Shown here: positions 34,272-41,678 of the stretch, piece after piece | Position numbering within the stretch: position 1 is the first letter of the stretch | How the letters are laid out: every line of letters begins with the position of its first letter | Assembly: GCA_947450765.1 (NCBI GenBank) | Contig: CANFXC010000018.1 | Span: 1-42,806, forward strand | Source of the DNA: Comamonadaceae bacterium | Lineage (GTDB): Bacteria > Pseudomonadota > Gammaproteobacteria > Burkholderiales > Burkholderiaceae_C | Direction: 5' to 3' | DNA length: 42,806 nt | Translations under genes and position numbers: made by a program | The notes under the pieces: generated by a model | The model's input: only the letters and a program-made list of their open reading frames with translations | Database searches by the model: none | What the model was told of the DNA's origin: nothing

Positions 34272-34398
34272 ATTCACTGAAAGCATGCGCTAAAACTGCG
34301 ACTAGGTTGCACAGCGCCCATGACGGTGCATGCGCCGTCAGTATTTGGTAGCCCTTGAAAACGGTAGACACCTCGATTTTTAAACGGAGTAATCAAGC

Positions 34399-35295
34399 AT
34401 GGAACAGACAAAGATCGAACTCTCGGTGCGCGATCGCGTGCCCTACGAACCCATCGTGAGTCGAACACCTTTTCGTCTACCCAAGAAGGCGCGGGTGGCG
34501 GTCTGGACTATTGTCAACGTCGAAAACTGGCTGCCCGAGTCCGCCATGCCGCGCACCGTTTTGTCGCCGCCCATGGGGCAGCCGTTGTTGCCAGATATTG
34601 CAAACTGGTGCTGGCATGAGTACGGTATGCGAGTTGGCTTCTGGCGGTTTCTTGAGGTGCTTAAGAGCCGCGGCTTACGCGCTACCTTCGCCGTCAATGG
34701 CTCGGCGTGCAAGGAGTATCCCGAAGCCTGCCAGGCAGCGCTTGACGCTGGATGGGAATTCATGGGTCACGGCTTTGTGCAAAAACCCATGCATCGCGTC
34801 GAGGACCAAGCGGCATCCATAGAGCAAACCATGCAAGCCATACGTGACTTCACCGGTAAGTCGCCACGCGGCTGGGAAAGCCCTGGGATCGCACAAACTG
34901 CCGACACGGTCGATCTGCTGGCGCAAGCCGGTATCGAATATGTGGCCGATTGGGTACTGGATGACCAGCCTGTCCCGATCAAGACACGGACTGGCAGCAT
35001 AGTTTCCGTACCCTATACGGTGGAGCTCAATGACGTGGTGATTGCCGCGGTTCAGCACCAGGCCGCTGACGAGCTGCTCCGCCGCGGGCGCGACCAGTTC
35101 GACCAGCTCTACAAAGAGGGGGCCAGCATTCCCAGGGTGATGGCGATCTCGATCCACCCTTACCTGACTGGTGTGCCACACCGCATTCGCTATCTGGAAG
35201 CCCTGTATGACTACATACTTTCACATGAGGATGTGATGATGTGCACAGGCGAGGAAATTCTCGACATCTATAGAGACCAAGCAAATCAAAAATAG
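34399..35295 (+). CDS. PuuE-like polysaccharide deacetylase family protein
   Basis: A 298-residue cytoplasmic enzyme of the NodB/polysaccharide-deacetylase fold. It has the N-terminal extension of the PuuE (metal-independent allantoinase) group: VAVWTIVNVENW, then ANWCWHEYGMRVGFWRFLEVL, ATFAVNGSACKEYPE, WEFMGHGFVQKPMHR and SPRGWESPGIAQT. PuuE opens the allantoin ring; relatives act on other amides. Here the catalytic loop and the SIHPYLTGVPHR block near residue 255 are present. CGGAG lies 9 bases before the ATG. It is the only plus-strand gene of this cluster, divergent from iclR and convergent with the KynB-like hydrolase, so a joint amide-degrading role is inferred. Confidence 0.82.
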   Translation: MEQTKIELSVRDRVPYEPIVSRTPFRLPKKARVAVWTIVNVENWLPESAMPRTVLSPPMGQPLLPDIANWCWHEYGMRVGFWRFLEVLKSRGLRATFAVNGSACKEYPEACQAALDAGWEFMGHGFVQKPMHRVEDQAASIEQTMQAIRDFTGKSPRGWESPGIAQTADTVDLLAQAGIEYVADWVLDDQPVPIKTRTGSIVSVPYTVELNDVVIAAVQHQAADELLRRGRDQFDQLYKEGASIPRVMAISIHPYLTGVPHRIRYLEALYDYILSHEDVMMCTGEEILDIYRDQANQK

Positions 35296-35311
35296 CTCGA
35301 GAATTGCTGCC

Positions 35312-36151
35312 TCAAATCTGCGCAGTGCTCGCTACGCAGATGTCTTTGGCCGCCAGTGCCAACGCACCCTGTGCATGGGACAGTTCACGCAAAATGGTGA
35401 AATGGTTCAAGTCCGGCAAGGCGAGCAATACCCCGGGCATTCCGGCTGCCACGCGCGCGGCATGGAAGGCCTGCGACTGTCGCTGCAACTCCGGTAACTC
35501 TGACTGTCCATAGGCAATCAGCATGGGTTTCGGACTTTGCCGCAGCGTTATAGGGCTGATCGCCGGCACGTCTTCAACCTGTAGCCCGAGCTTGGTGTTG
35601 AGGTAGCTCAGTCGCACCGGCTCGAGATCGTAGATGCCGCTGATGGCTAGGCCAGCGATGACACCCGGCGCATCCATGCACATTGCCGTCAGGTGCGCAC
35701 CAGCTGACCAACCGGAAAGCAAAATGCAACTAGGATCGCCGCCAAAATTCGAAGCATTCGCGGCTAACCAAGCGATCGCAGCGTTGACTTCGCTAACAAT
35801 ACCCGCGATGCTGATGTTTGGCGCGAGCGTGTAGCCAACCAAGGCCACATGCATGCCATGTTCATGCAAGCCTTGCGCGATGAAACTGAAGCTGTCCTTG
35901 GAACGCATTTGCCAGTAGCCGCCGTGGATAAACACCAGCAGCGGTCCGGGTTTTGCTGCTGGAAAGTAGTCGATCAGCTGCCGCGGCGCAGGTCCGTAGC
36001 GCAAGCCAATACGGGCTTCGGCCTGGCCGCGCATTTGCTCGCTGAGTATGTCGAACTCGGCCATCAGTGCAGTGCTGTTCTGAACGGCAGCGCTGTTGTT
36101 GTAGCCAGCGTCCAAACTGGCTTGGTCCATGCCGCGATAAGGCGCGTTCAT
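35312..36151 (-). CDS. Alpha/beta hydrolase, kynurenine-formamidase-like (HGGYW)
   Basis: A 279-residue alpha/beta hydrolase. The oxyanion motif FIHGGYWQMRSKD (about residue 83) is the HGGxW form of KFase/BD-FAE-type enzymes. The nucleophile elbow is LLSGWSAGAHLTAM (Ser), and the catalytic His is in LPDLNHFTILREL near the C-terminus; the acid is probably in the LIAYGQSELPE region. The ATG at 36151 has GAGG 8 bases ahead and overlaps the stop of the ABC ATPase gene (ATGA), so it belongs to the transporter operon. The much longer open frame to 36376 is an antisense-composition artefact in the ATPase gene. Hydrolysis of an N-formyl or acyl amide after import is inferred. Confidence 0.85.
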   Translation of the reverse strand: MNAPYRGMDQASLDAGYNNSAAVQNSTALMAEFDILSEQMRGQAEARIGLRYGPAPRQLIDYFPAAKPGPLLVFIHGGYWQMRSKDSFSFIAQGLHEHGMHVALVGYTLAPNISIAGIVSEVNAAIAWLAANASNFGGDPSCILLSGWSAGAHLTAMCMDAPGVIAGLAISGIYDLEPVRLSYLNTKLGLQVEDVPAISPITLRQSPKPMLIAYGQSELPELQRQSQAFHAARVAAGMPGVLLALPDLNHFTILRELSHAQGALALAAKDICVASTAQI

Positions 36152-36945
36152 ACCGCCACCCTCGTTGAGACATGGCTTGACAGCATTTTTGTGATGTCGC
36201 GCCTGACTTGGTTGAACTCGATACCGACGATGTCGCGCGGGCGTTGCAGCTCGAGCGTAACGTCTTCCTCTATGCGTCCGGGGCCTGCCGTCATGACCAC
36301 GACACGGTCTGAAAGCAGCACGGCTTCTTCCACCGCATGGGTCACAAAAATCACAGTGAGTTTGGTCCGGGCCCAAATCTCCAGGAGGTCCTGTTGCAGT
36401 TTTTCGCGCGTGAGCGCGTCCAGCGCACCAAAAGGTTCATCCATCAAAAGGACCTCGCACTCATTGGCCAGCACTCTCGCGATAGCCACGCGTTGCTTCA
36501 TGCCGCCCGACAGCTGGCCGGGGTAGTAATCGGCAAACTTGCTCAGACCGACCATCTCCATGTAGTGCGCCGTGGTTTCGGCAAGTCTGGCACTTGGCAG
36601 ACCGCGCTGGTGCGGGCCAAAGCCGATGTTCTGGCTGACGGTGAGCCACGGAAACAGGCCAAAGTCTTGGAACACCATGCCGCGTTCCGGGTCCGGGCCC
36701 TTGATCGGCATGCCATACATCTGCGCTGTCCCACTGGACGGGGTGTCGAAACCAGCAAGAATGCGCAGCAGGGTGGACTTGCCACAACCAGATGCACCAA
36801 TCAGGCACACGAACTCGCCCTTCTTGACACTGAGATTAACGTCGTGCAGAGCCTGAACGGTTCGGCCGCCAACGCTGAACTGTTTGTTCAGCTGCCTGAC
36901 GGACAGAACAGGGAGCGCTTGGCGCTGTGCTGGGAGTTCAGACAT
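36148..36945 (-). CDS. SsuB/TauB-type ABC transporter ATP-binding protein
   Basis: A 265-residue cytoplasmic ATPase of the nitrate/sulfonate/taurine importer family. Walker A IGASGCGKSTLLR, Q-loop VFQDFGLFPWLTV, signature LSGGMKQRVAIARVL, Walker B VLLMDEPFGALD and switch VTHAVEEAVLLSDRVVVM are all intact. The stop overlaps the hydrolase start and the start overlaps the permease end by 8 bases, so the genes are tightly coupled. The substrate is set by the binding protein at 37727. Members move sulfonates, pyrimidine precursors, aromatic sulfonates and other small organics. Confidence 0.92.
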   Translation of the reverse strand: MSELPAQRQALPVLSVRQLNKQFSVGGRTVQALHDVNLSVKKGEFVCLIGASGCGKSTLLRILAGFDTPSSGTAQMYGMPIKGPDPERGMVFQDFGLFPWLTVSQNIGFGPHQRGLPSARLAETTAHYMEMVGLSKFADYYPGQLSGGMKQRVAIARVLANECEVLLMDEPFGALDALTREKLQQDLLEIWARTKLTVIFVTHAVEEAVLLSDRVVVMTAGPGRIEEDVTLELQRPRDIVGIEFNQVRRDITKMLSSHVSTRVAV

Positions 36946-37726
36946 TGTGTTGCGGACTCCATTTGAGCAAATGATTGTTGACCCAGACCAGCAAACGGTC
37001 GGTGGCGAAGCCGGCTACACCAATGACCACCATGCCCGCGATGACCAGTTCTGAGCGTGAGAGCATGCGTCCATCCATGATGACTGCGCCCAGACCTTCC
37101 TGAACACCAGTCATCTCGCCCACCACGATCAGGATCCAGGCAAAGCCGTGGCCCAGCCGAAGGCCGTTCAATATAGCGGGCAGGGAAGCCGGCAGCACCA
37201 CCTGCCGAAACAGCGACGAGCCTTTGCAACCCAGCATCGCCGCCGCCTCAAACAGCCGCTCATCGACTGAGCGCACACCAAAAATGGTGTTAAAAATAAT
37301 CGGATAGAACGCACCCAGGAAAACCAGAAAAATGGCGGCATTGGGGCCAATGCCGAAAAAAATCATAGACAAGGGCAGCCAAGCGGTCACCGGTACTGGC
37401 CGCAGCAGTTGCAAGGTCGGGTCGACCAGCTCGCGAATCAGTTTGATCCTGCCGATCAGCAAGCCCAACGGAATTGCGACTAGCGCCGCAGCTAAAAAGC
37501 CACCATAGACACGGGTCATCGATTTCCACAAATGCAGGTGTAGCGTCTTGCTGTAGGCGTCATCGTAGATGCCGCCTACAGCAAAGTCGCACAGCATGAG
37601 CGCGACATCCTGAGGCAGTGGAATCAGGCGTGTGCCACTCAGCCCTACTCCCAAGTGCCAGCCCAGCAGCAGTAGCAAGGGCAAAATAATAGGCACCAGC
37701 AGGCGCCGCAATGTACTCGGATTCAA
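36938..37726 (-). CDS. SsuC/TauC-type ABC transporter permease, TTG start
   Basis: A 262-residue inner-membrane permease of the BPD_transp_1 family. It has about six hydrophobic segments and the EAA loop EAAAMLGCKGSSLFRQVVLPASLPAILNGLRLG (split; residues about 158-190). The only start consistent with the family N-terminus NPSTLRRLLVPIILPL is TTG at 37726, immediately after the binding-protein stop, with a weak AAGAG 7 bases ahead. Such a rare, weak start may lower permease level relative to the binding protein. It overlaps the ATPase gene by 8 bases. Confidence 0.9.
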   Translation of the reverse strand: MNPSTLRRLLVPIILPLLLLLGWHLGVGLSGTRLIPLPQDVALMLCDFAVGGIYDDAYSKTLHLHLWKSMTRVYGGFLAAALVAIPLGLLIGRIKLIRELVDPTLQLLRPVPVTAWLPLSMIFFGIGPNAAIFLVFLGAFYPIIFNTIFGVRSVDERLFEAAAMLGCKGSSLFRQVVLPASLPAILNGLRLGHGFAWILIVVGEMTGVQEGLGAVIMDGRMLSRSELVIAGMVVIGVAGFATDRLLVWVNNHLLKWSPQHNV

Positions 37727-38668
37727 CTACAGACTCTTGACGAAACGGGTGTCAATAAAGGTACCGTAGTCGGGGAGTTGACGAATCTGCTTTTTGTCCA
37801 GCATTTGCGAGCCGTAGTATTTAGCGCGCGTCACCCAGTCGTCGTCTATGCGCCAAGTCAACTCAATGTTCGGTGCGGCGAGTTCAACGGTCTTCGCTGG
37901 CAGTCCGAGTTTTTTCTCAGACATTTCGACAAATGCAGCGCGATTGGCCAACACATATTCGGTCGATTTGCGGTGCATTTGCAGAAAAAGCTTGATCAAT
38001 GCCGGGTTGTTTTTCACGGTATCAGCGTGAGTTCCTAAAACCATATTCAGTGCGCCAGTAGGCGTGCCGTATGGGTACTCAAGGATTTTCCCAACGCCGC
38101 GGCTCACCGAGATGGAGGGGCCAGGTTCGGCGCCGACGTAGGCGTCAATGTCGCCACGCTCAAGTGCTGCAGGCATTTCGCTGAACGCCAAGCGCACTGG
38201 CTGTATATCTTTAATGCTCAGACCTTCTTGCTTGAATCGGTCCAGGATCACGACTTCCTGGGTTGAACCGGGCAATATGCCCACTTTCTTGTCCTTGAGT
38301 GCTTTCAAAGAATTGATGCCCGAGTCTTTGCCCACGACTACCGCCATACCTTTGTTGCACTGCGCGCCAATCACGACCACCGGCTCGCCGGCAGCACCGC
38401 CCAATGTGGCCGCGGCAATGCCAAAAGCGCCGAAGTCGACTGACTTGGTCACCACGGCGTTTTTGCCGTCAGTCGGTGTCTCAAACGAAATGACTTCGAT
38501 GCGGTAGCCTGGAGGTGCGAACTTCTCATAAAAATGTGGCGTGATGGAATGCATCAGCTTGAGCGCGCCAACACGAATGACCTGTTCCGCAGCCAAGGCC
38601 GAAAGTGGCAATGTCGATGCAGTCGCTGCAGCGGCCATAGCGGAGATGAATTTTCTACGAGCAAGCAT
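37727..38668 (-). CDS. SsuA/NMT1-like ABC transporter substrate-binding protein
   Basis: A 313-residue periplasmic binding protein. The leader MLARRKFISAMAAAATAS has an RRKFI twin-arginine motif and ends ALAA before EQV. The mature part has RVGALKLMHSITPHFYEKF, DFGAFGIAAATLGG, KVGILPGSTQEVVILDRF and GDIDAYVGAEPGPSISV, typical of the SsuA/THI5/NMT1 group that binds sulfonates or pyrimidine and thiamine precursors. AGGG lies 6 bases before the ATG at 38668; the longer frame is less likely. It is the first gene of the four-gene operon with permease, ATPase and hydrolase. Ligand is not assigned. Confidence 0.88.
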   Translation of the reverse strand: MLARRKFISAMAAAATASTLPLSALAAEQVIRVGALKLMHSITPHFYEKFAPPGYRIEVISFETPTDGKNAVVTKSVDFGAFGIAAATLGGAAGEPVVVIGAQCNKGMAVVVGKDSGINSLKALKDKKVGILPGSTQEVVILDRFKQEGLSIKDIQPVRLAFSEMPAALERGDIDAYVGAEPGPSISVSRGVGKILEYPYGTPTGALNMVLGTHADTVKNNPALIKLFLQMHRKSTEYVLANRAAFVEMSEKKLGLPAKTVELAAPNIELTWRIDDDWVTRAKYYGSQMLDKKQIRQLPDYGTFIDTRFVKSL

Positions 38669-38759
38669 GTCTGACCCTGTGGTTGATTTACCAGGAGTTG
38701 GGTAGCAAGCCTCATGCCAAGAAGACCCGGTTGGTACTCTATAAAAGTGCACAAAATCG

Positions 38760-39092
38760 GTGCCTAATTTTCACGCCCGTACAGTTGCATTGACCGCCAG
38801 CGGTATTGACTTCCATGGCCACAGCACACCCGGTATTCACTTTCCCGAACGGCGGCGATTCCACCTCAGATGGCTGAGTTCAAGCCGCAAACATGCAGAG
38901 ATGGATCCATTTTTTGGGGTGCTGCGCGAAGACAAGCGCAGCTTTATCAAACTGTCGCTGGAACCGATTAATTTCAACATCGCCGGGATGACACCCGTCA
39001 TCGAGGTGGGCTACGAAAAAAACGAATCGACGCTGGCACTGATCAACTACAAACGAACCATTGCAGGCATCACGTTCAGACGCAGTTATTGA
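38760..39092 (+). pseudogene. Probable remnant of an outer-membrane beta-barrel protein (Slam/DUF560-like C-terminus)
   Basis: The 110-codon frame starts at GTG. From about residue 30 it reads like the last beta-hairpins of a surface lipoprotein assembly modifier: RKHAEMDPFFG, REDKRSFIKLSLEP, GMTPVIEVGYEKNES and the terminal NYKRTIAGITFRRSY with an aromatic last residue. The first 30 residues do not look coding and no TPR region or earlier barrel is seen upstream, so this is a 5'-truncated remnant. It fills most of the 553-base gap between the ABC operon and hipBA, with nothing else recognisable there except the hip operators. The family call is uncertain. Confidence 0.4.
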
Positions 39093-39142
39093 AGCCTTGC
39101 CGTCCTGACTTATCGGCAAGCGTCACCTGCGCACAGACGTGT

Positions 39143-39160
39143 TATCACTTTAAAGTGATA
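39143..39160. promoter_or_regulatory. hip operator O1, perfect palindrome
   Basis: TATCACTTTAAAGTGATA is a perfect 18-bp palindrome. Its length and TATC...GATA ends match the HipB operator layout TATCC-N8-GGATA of E. coli, with C-A/T-G in place of CC/GG. It lies upstream of the presumed -35 box. Confidence 0.8.
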
Positions 39161-39169
39161 TTTTACTTT

Positions 39170-39187
39170 TATCACCTTAAAGCAATA
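39170..39187. promoter_or_regulatory. hip operator O2
   Basis: TATCACCTTAAAGCAATA keeps the left half-site exactly and differs at two positions in the right half-site. It starts 27 bp after O1 and sits between the -35 region (TTTACT, 39162-39167) and the -10 box TACAAT (39186-39191), so binding would block the promoter. Confidence 0.7.
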
Positions 39188-39196
39188 CAATGACAA

Positions 39197-39214
39197 TATT
39201 ACTTAAAGATGATA
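39197..39214. promoter_or_regulatory. hip operator O3
   Basis: TATTACTTAAAGATGATA is the most diverged copy. It starts exactly 27 bp after O2 and ends 7 bases before the hipB ATG, overlapping the ribosome-binding region. Confidence 0.55.
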
Positions 39215-39221
39215 TTACGCC

Positions 39222-39503
39222 ATGGACTACCTCATCTCAATCACAGATCAGCTTGCGCCTCAACTACGCTCCCTGCGCAAAGTGCGCCGGCTGAGCCAAG
39301 CGGAACTAGCCATCAAACTCGGGGTGTCCCAGTCCCGCATCGCGGCGATTGAGCGCAACCCTACGGCGGTCAGCGCAGGGCAACTTCTGGAGTTTCTAAA
39401 GGTTTTAGGGGTCGACTTGGTCTTGCGCGATACACATGCACCGGACGGCAACACATCGTCGGAGTCAAACATCACCGATACCCTTCCAAAAGGTGAGTGG
39501 TGA
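39222..39503 (+). CDS. hipB: HipB-like antitoxin, XRE family
   Basis: A 93-residue helix-turn-helix protein. The Xre/Cro DNA-binding domain covers about residues 12-66 (LRSLRKVRRLSQAELAIKLGVSQSRIAAIE, split by the turn). The C-terminal tail of about 25 residues is polar and probably contacts HipA. It heads a two-gene unit behind three spaced operators, as in autoregulated hipBA. Its stop TGA overlaps the hipA ATG. In known systems HipB neutralises HipA and is removed by Lon. Confidence 0.9.
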   Translation: MDYLISITDQLAPQLRSLRKVRRLSQAELAIKLGVSQSRIAAIERNPTAVSAGQLLEFLKVLGVDLVLRDTHAPDGNTSSESNITDTLPKGEW

Positions 39504-40840
39504 TGGGCGCGCTTTCAATCTGGATGAACGGTGAGTTGGTGGGCACTTGGAGTGTGGGGCGCACCGGCCACCACCGACTGGACTATGCGCCGTCTTGGCG
39601 GCTGTCGGCGCGAAGCCGTCCACTGTCCCTGTCGCTGCCCTTCACGGCTGACAACAGGCTGGAAGGCGACGCGGTGCGCAACTATTTTGACAACCTACTG
39701 CCTGACAGTGATGGCATTCGCAAGCGCATCAGTGCCCAGTTCCGTACCAAAGGCACGGATGCGTTCACGCTGTTGCAAGCAGTCGGGTGGGACTGCGTGG
39801 GCGCGGTGCAGTTGCTGCCGCCCGGCCTGACCCCGGAAGGCTTTGACCATCTGAAGTACGAGGCACTCACGACCGAGGAAATAGAGAGACATTTGGGTGC
39901 CTTGGGCTCACAGGCCGGCGTGGGCGCTCAAGATGATGAAGAAGCTTTTCGACTTTCCATTGCCGGCGCGCAGGAAAAAACGGCACTGCTTCAAGTGAAC
40001 GGCCAATGGTGTCGGCCCTTGGGCGCCACGCCCACCACCCACATACTCAAGCCGCCCATAGGGGTCACCCCGGGGCGCAACCTAGACTTGCGGCTATCCG
40101 TCGAGAACGAATGGCTGTGCAACCAAATTGTGCGAGAGCTTGGCTTGCCGGCGGCTGAGAGCCAGATGGAGGATTTTGGCGCGCGGCGGGCACTGGTGGT
40201 CAAACGCTTTGACAGAAGCTGGCACCCGGACGGTTGGATTGTCCGATTGCCACAGGAGGATTTTTGCCAAGCAAAAGGCGTTTCCAGCCATCAAAAATAC
40301 GAGCAAATGGGCGGGCCCAGCATCGAGGCTTGCTTAGAGGTGCTCAAAGGGGGCGAGGCTTTTCATGAAGACGGGCGACATTTTTTGTGCGCCCACCTGC
40401 TGTTCTGGTTTTTAGCGGCCATCGACGGGCATGCCAAAAACTTTTCTCTGTTTGTGCTGCCCGGCGGTCGCTACCGGATGACGCCTTTGTACGATGTGCT
40501 ATCGGCATGGCCATTGATTGGCACAGGCCCAAACGCCATGCCGTACAAAAAGACCAAGTTGGCCATGGCCGTGCACAGCAAGTCGGCACATTACAAACTG
40601 GCCGAAATCCAGTATCGCCACTGGGAAGCGCTGGCCAAGCGCAGCGGCGTAGAAGGTGCCTGGGCCGCCATGCAGGACATGACGCAGCGCTTAGACGCGG
40701 CGCTGACCGCCGTTGAAAAGCGCTTGCCAGCCGACTTCCCCGTGGCATTGGCGAACGCCGTATTTCAGGGTGTGCAACTACATTTGGCGCAGTTCAATCG
40801 AGTTTCACAAACCGGGCCCAATAGCGCGGATGGGCCTTGA
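39503..40840 (+). CDS. hipA: HipA-like serine/threonine kinase toxin
   Basis: A 445-residue kinase toxin. The N-terminal HipA subdomain is at about residues 1-110 (NYFDNLLPDSDGIRKRI). The P-loop region is RLSIAGAQEKTALL, where the Ser matches the autophosphorylated Ser150 of E. coli HipA. The catalytic AAIDGHAKNFSLF (Asp and Asn) and metal-binding TPLYDVLSAWP are intact, so it should be active. E. coli HipA phosphorylates glutamyl-tRNA synthetase to cause growth arrest and persistence. The ATG at 39503 overlaps the hipB stop and has AAGGTGAG ahead. A dyad repeat follows the gene. Confidence 0.93.
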   Translation: MGALSIWMNGELVGTWSVGRTGHHRLDYAPSWRLSARSRPLSLSLPFTADNRLEGDAVRNYFDNLLPDSDGIRKRISAQFRTKGTDAFTLLQAVGWDCVGAVQLLPPGLTPEGFDHLKYEALTTEEIERHLGALGSQAGVGAQDDEEAFRLSIAGAQEKTALLQVNGQWCRPLGATPTTHILKPPIGVTPGRNLDLRLSVENEWLCNQIVRELGLPAAESQMEDFGARRALVVKRFDRSWHPDGWIVRLPQEDFCQAKGVSSHQKYEQMGGPSIEACLEVLKGGEAFHEDGRHFLCAHLLFWFLAAIDGHAKNFSLFVLPGGRYRMTPLYDVLSAWPLIGTGPNAMPYKKTKLAMAVHSKSAHYKLAEIQYRHWEALAKRSGVEGAWAAMQDMTQRLDAALTAVEKRLPADFPVALANAVFQGVQLHLAQFNRVSQTGPNSADGP

Positions 40841-40859
40841 GCGCTAGGCTCATGGAACC

Positions 40860-40937
40860 CGTCACTGCGAGCGCAGCGCGGCAGTCAATCACCGCGCGCA
40901 ACAAAGATGGATGGCCGCGCTTCGCTCGCCATGACGG
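40860..40937. repeat. REP/MITE-like dyad repeat between hipA and the HAD gene
   Basis: A 78-base stretch whose ends are long imperfect inverted repeats: CGTCACTGCGAGCGCAGCGC at the left, and the complement of GCGCTTCGCTCGCCATGACGG at the right (split for length: GCGCTTCGCTCG, CCATGACGG). The GTCACTGCGAGCG...CGCTCGCCATGAC form is a well-known dispersed element type in Comamonadaceae genomes. It could fold into a stable hairpin and act as a bidirectional terminator between the converging genes. Confidence 0.6.
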
Positions 40938-40955
40938 TCTTTTGAAGCGGAATAA

Positions 40956-41654
40956 TCAACAGCCCAGCAACTCAGCCAGCTGCAACACATCCCGCGCATG
41001 TAAATCATTGCCCGTTTGCGGTGACACATCTTTGACTTGAGCGGCACCGAACTCCAAGGGGCGCTCGATGTACGCCGTCTGCAAACCACAGGCACGGGCG
41101 GCGGCTAGATCGTCATGGTGCGCGGCGCAGAGCATGACTTGCTCGGGCGCCACATCAAACACTTTTGCCACGCCTAGATAGGTGGCTGGGTCGGGCTTGT
41201 AGGCGCGAAAAACTTCGGCTGACAAGATGCAATCCCACGGCAGGCCGGCGCGCTTGGCCATGTTGGTGAGCAAGCCGATGTTGCCATTGGACAGCGTGCA
41301 CAAGGTGTAACGGGTTTTAAGCCGCAACAAACCTTCAACGCTGTCGGGCCAAGCCTCTAGCCGATGCCAGGCACAGTTCAGGTGTTGGCGCTCGGCTTCG
41401 CTCAGATGCTCCAGCCCAAAGGTCGGCAACATCGCATCCAGAATCATCCGGTTTAATTCATCAATGCGAACCCAACCCAACTCGCCGGAGCGCACGCGCT
41501 GCATGGCCGGCTGATAACCCGCACGCCAAGCCAAGGCGAATGCGTTGCCATCGACTTGCGGGTACAGCGCCTGCATTTCTCGGACGATGGAGCCATGCCA
41601 ATCAACCACCGTGCCGAAGATGTCAAACGCGAGGATTTTGGGGCTTTGGCGCAT
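40956..41654 (-). CDS. Haloacid dehalogenase type II-like HAD hydrolase
   Basis: A 232-residue HAD-superfamily protein of the L-2-haloacid dehalogenase group. Motif I is LAFDIFGTVVDWHG (nucleophilic Asp; the Asp-x-Asp second Asp is Phe, as in dehalogenases and not phosphatases). Motif II is CTLSNGNIGLL, motif III FRAYKPDPATYLG, and motif IV CAAHHDDLAAARACGLQTAYI. Family members hydrolyse C-halogen bonds, but many act on other small acids, so dehalogenation is not proven. The ATG at 41654 is chosen over a TTG three codons upstream. It lies 24 bases after htpG on the same strand. Confidence 0.85.
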   Translation of the reverse strand: MRQSPKILAFDIFGTVVDWHGSIVREMQALYPQVDGNAFALAWRAGYQPAMQRVRSGELGWVRIDELNRMILDAMLPTFGLEHLSEAERQHLNCAWHRLEAWPDSVEGLLRLKTRYTLCTLSNGNIGLLTNMAKRAGLPWDCILSAEVFRAYKPDPATYLGVAKVFDVAPEQVMLCAAHHDDLAAARACGLQTAYIERPLEFGAAQVKDVSPQTGNDLHARDVLQLAELLGC

Positions 41655-41678
41655 GGGCTTCAATCTGACGTTGTGCGC

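Noticed and set aside
36152-36376. 75-residue N-terminal extension of the KynB-like hydrolase
   Set aside because: It overlaps the ABC ATPase C-terminus in another frame, is Arg/His-rich, and the ATG at 36151 has a proper ribosome site and ATGA coupling.
39143-40840. hipBA and yefM-yoeB as parts of a defence island
   Set aside because: They are isolated two-gene units among metabolic genes, with no restriction, Abi or CBASS-like genes nearby.
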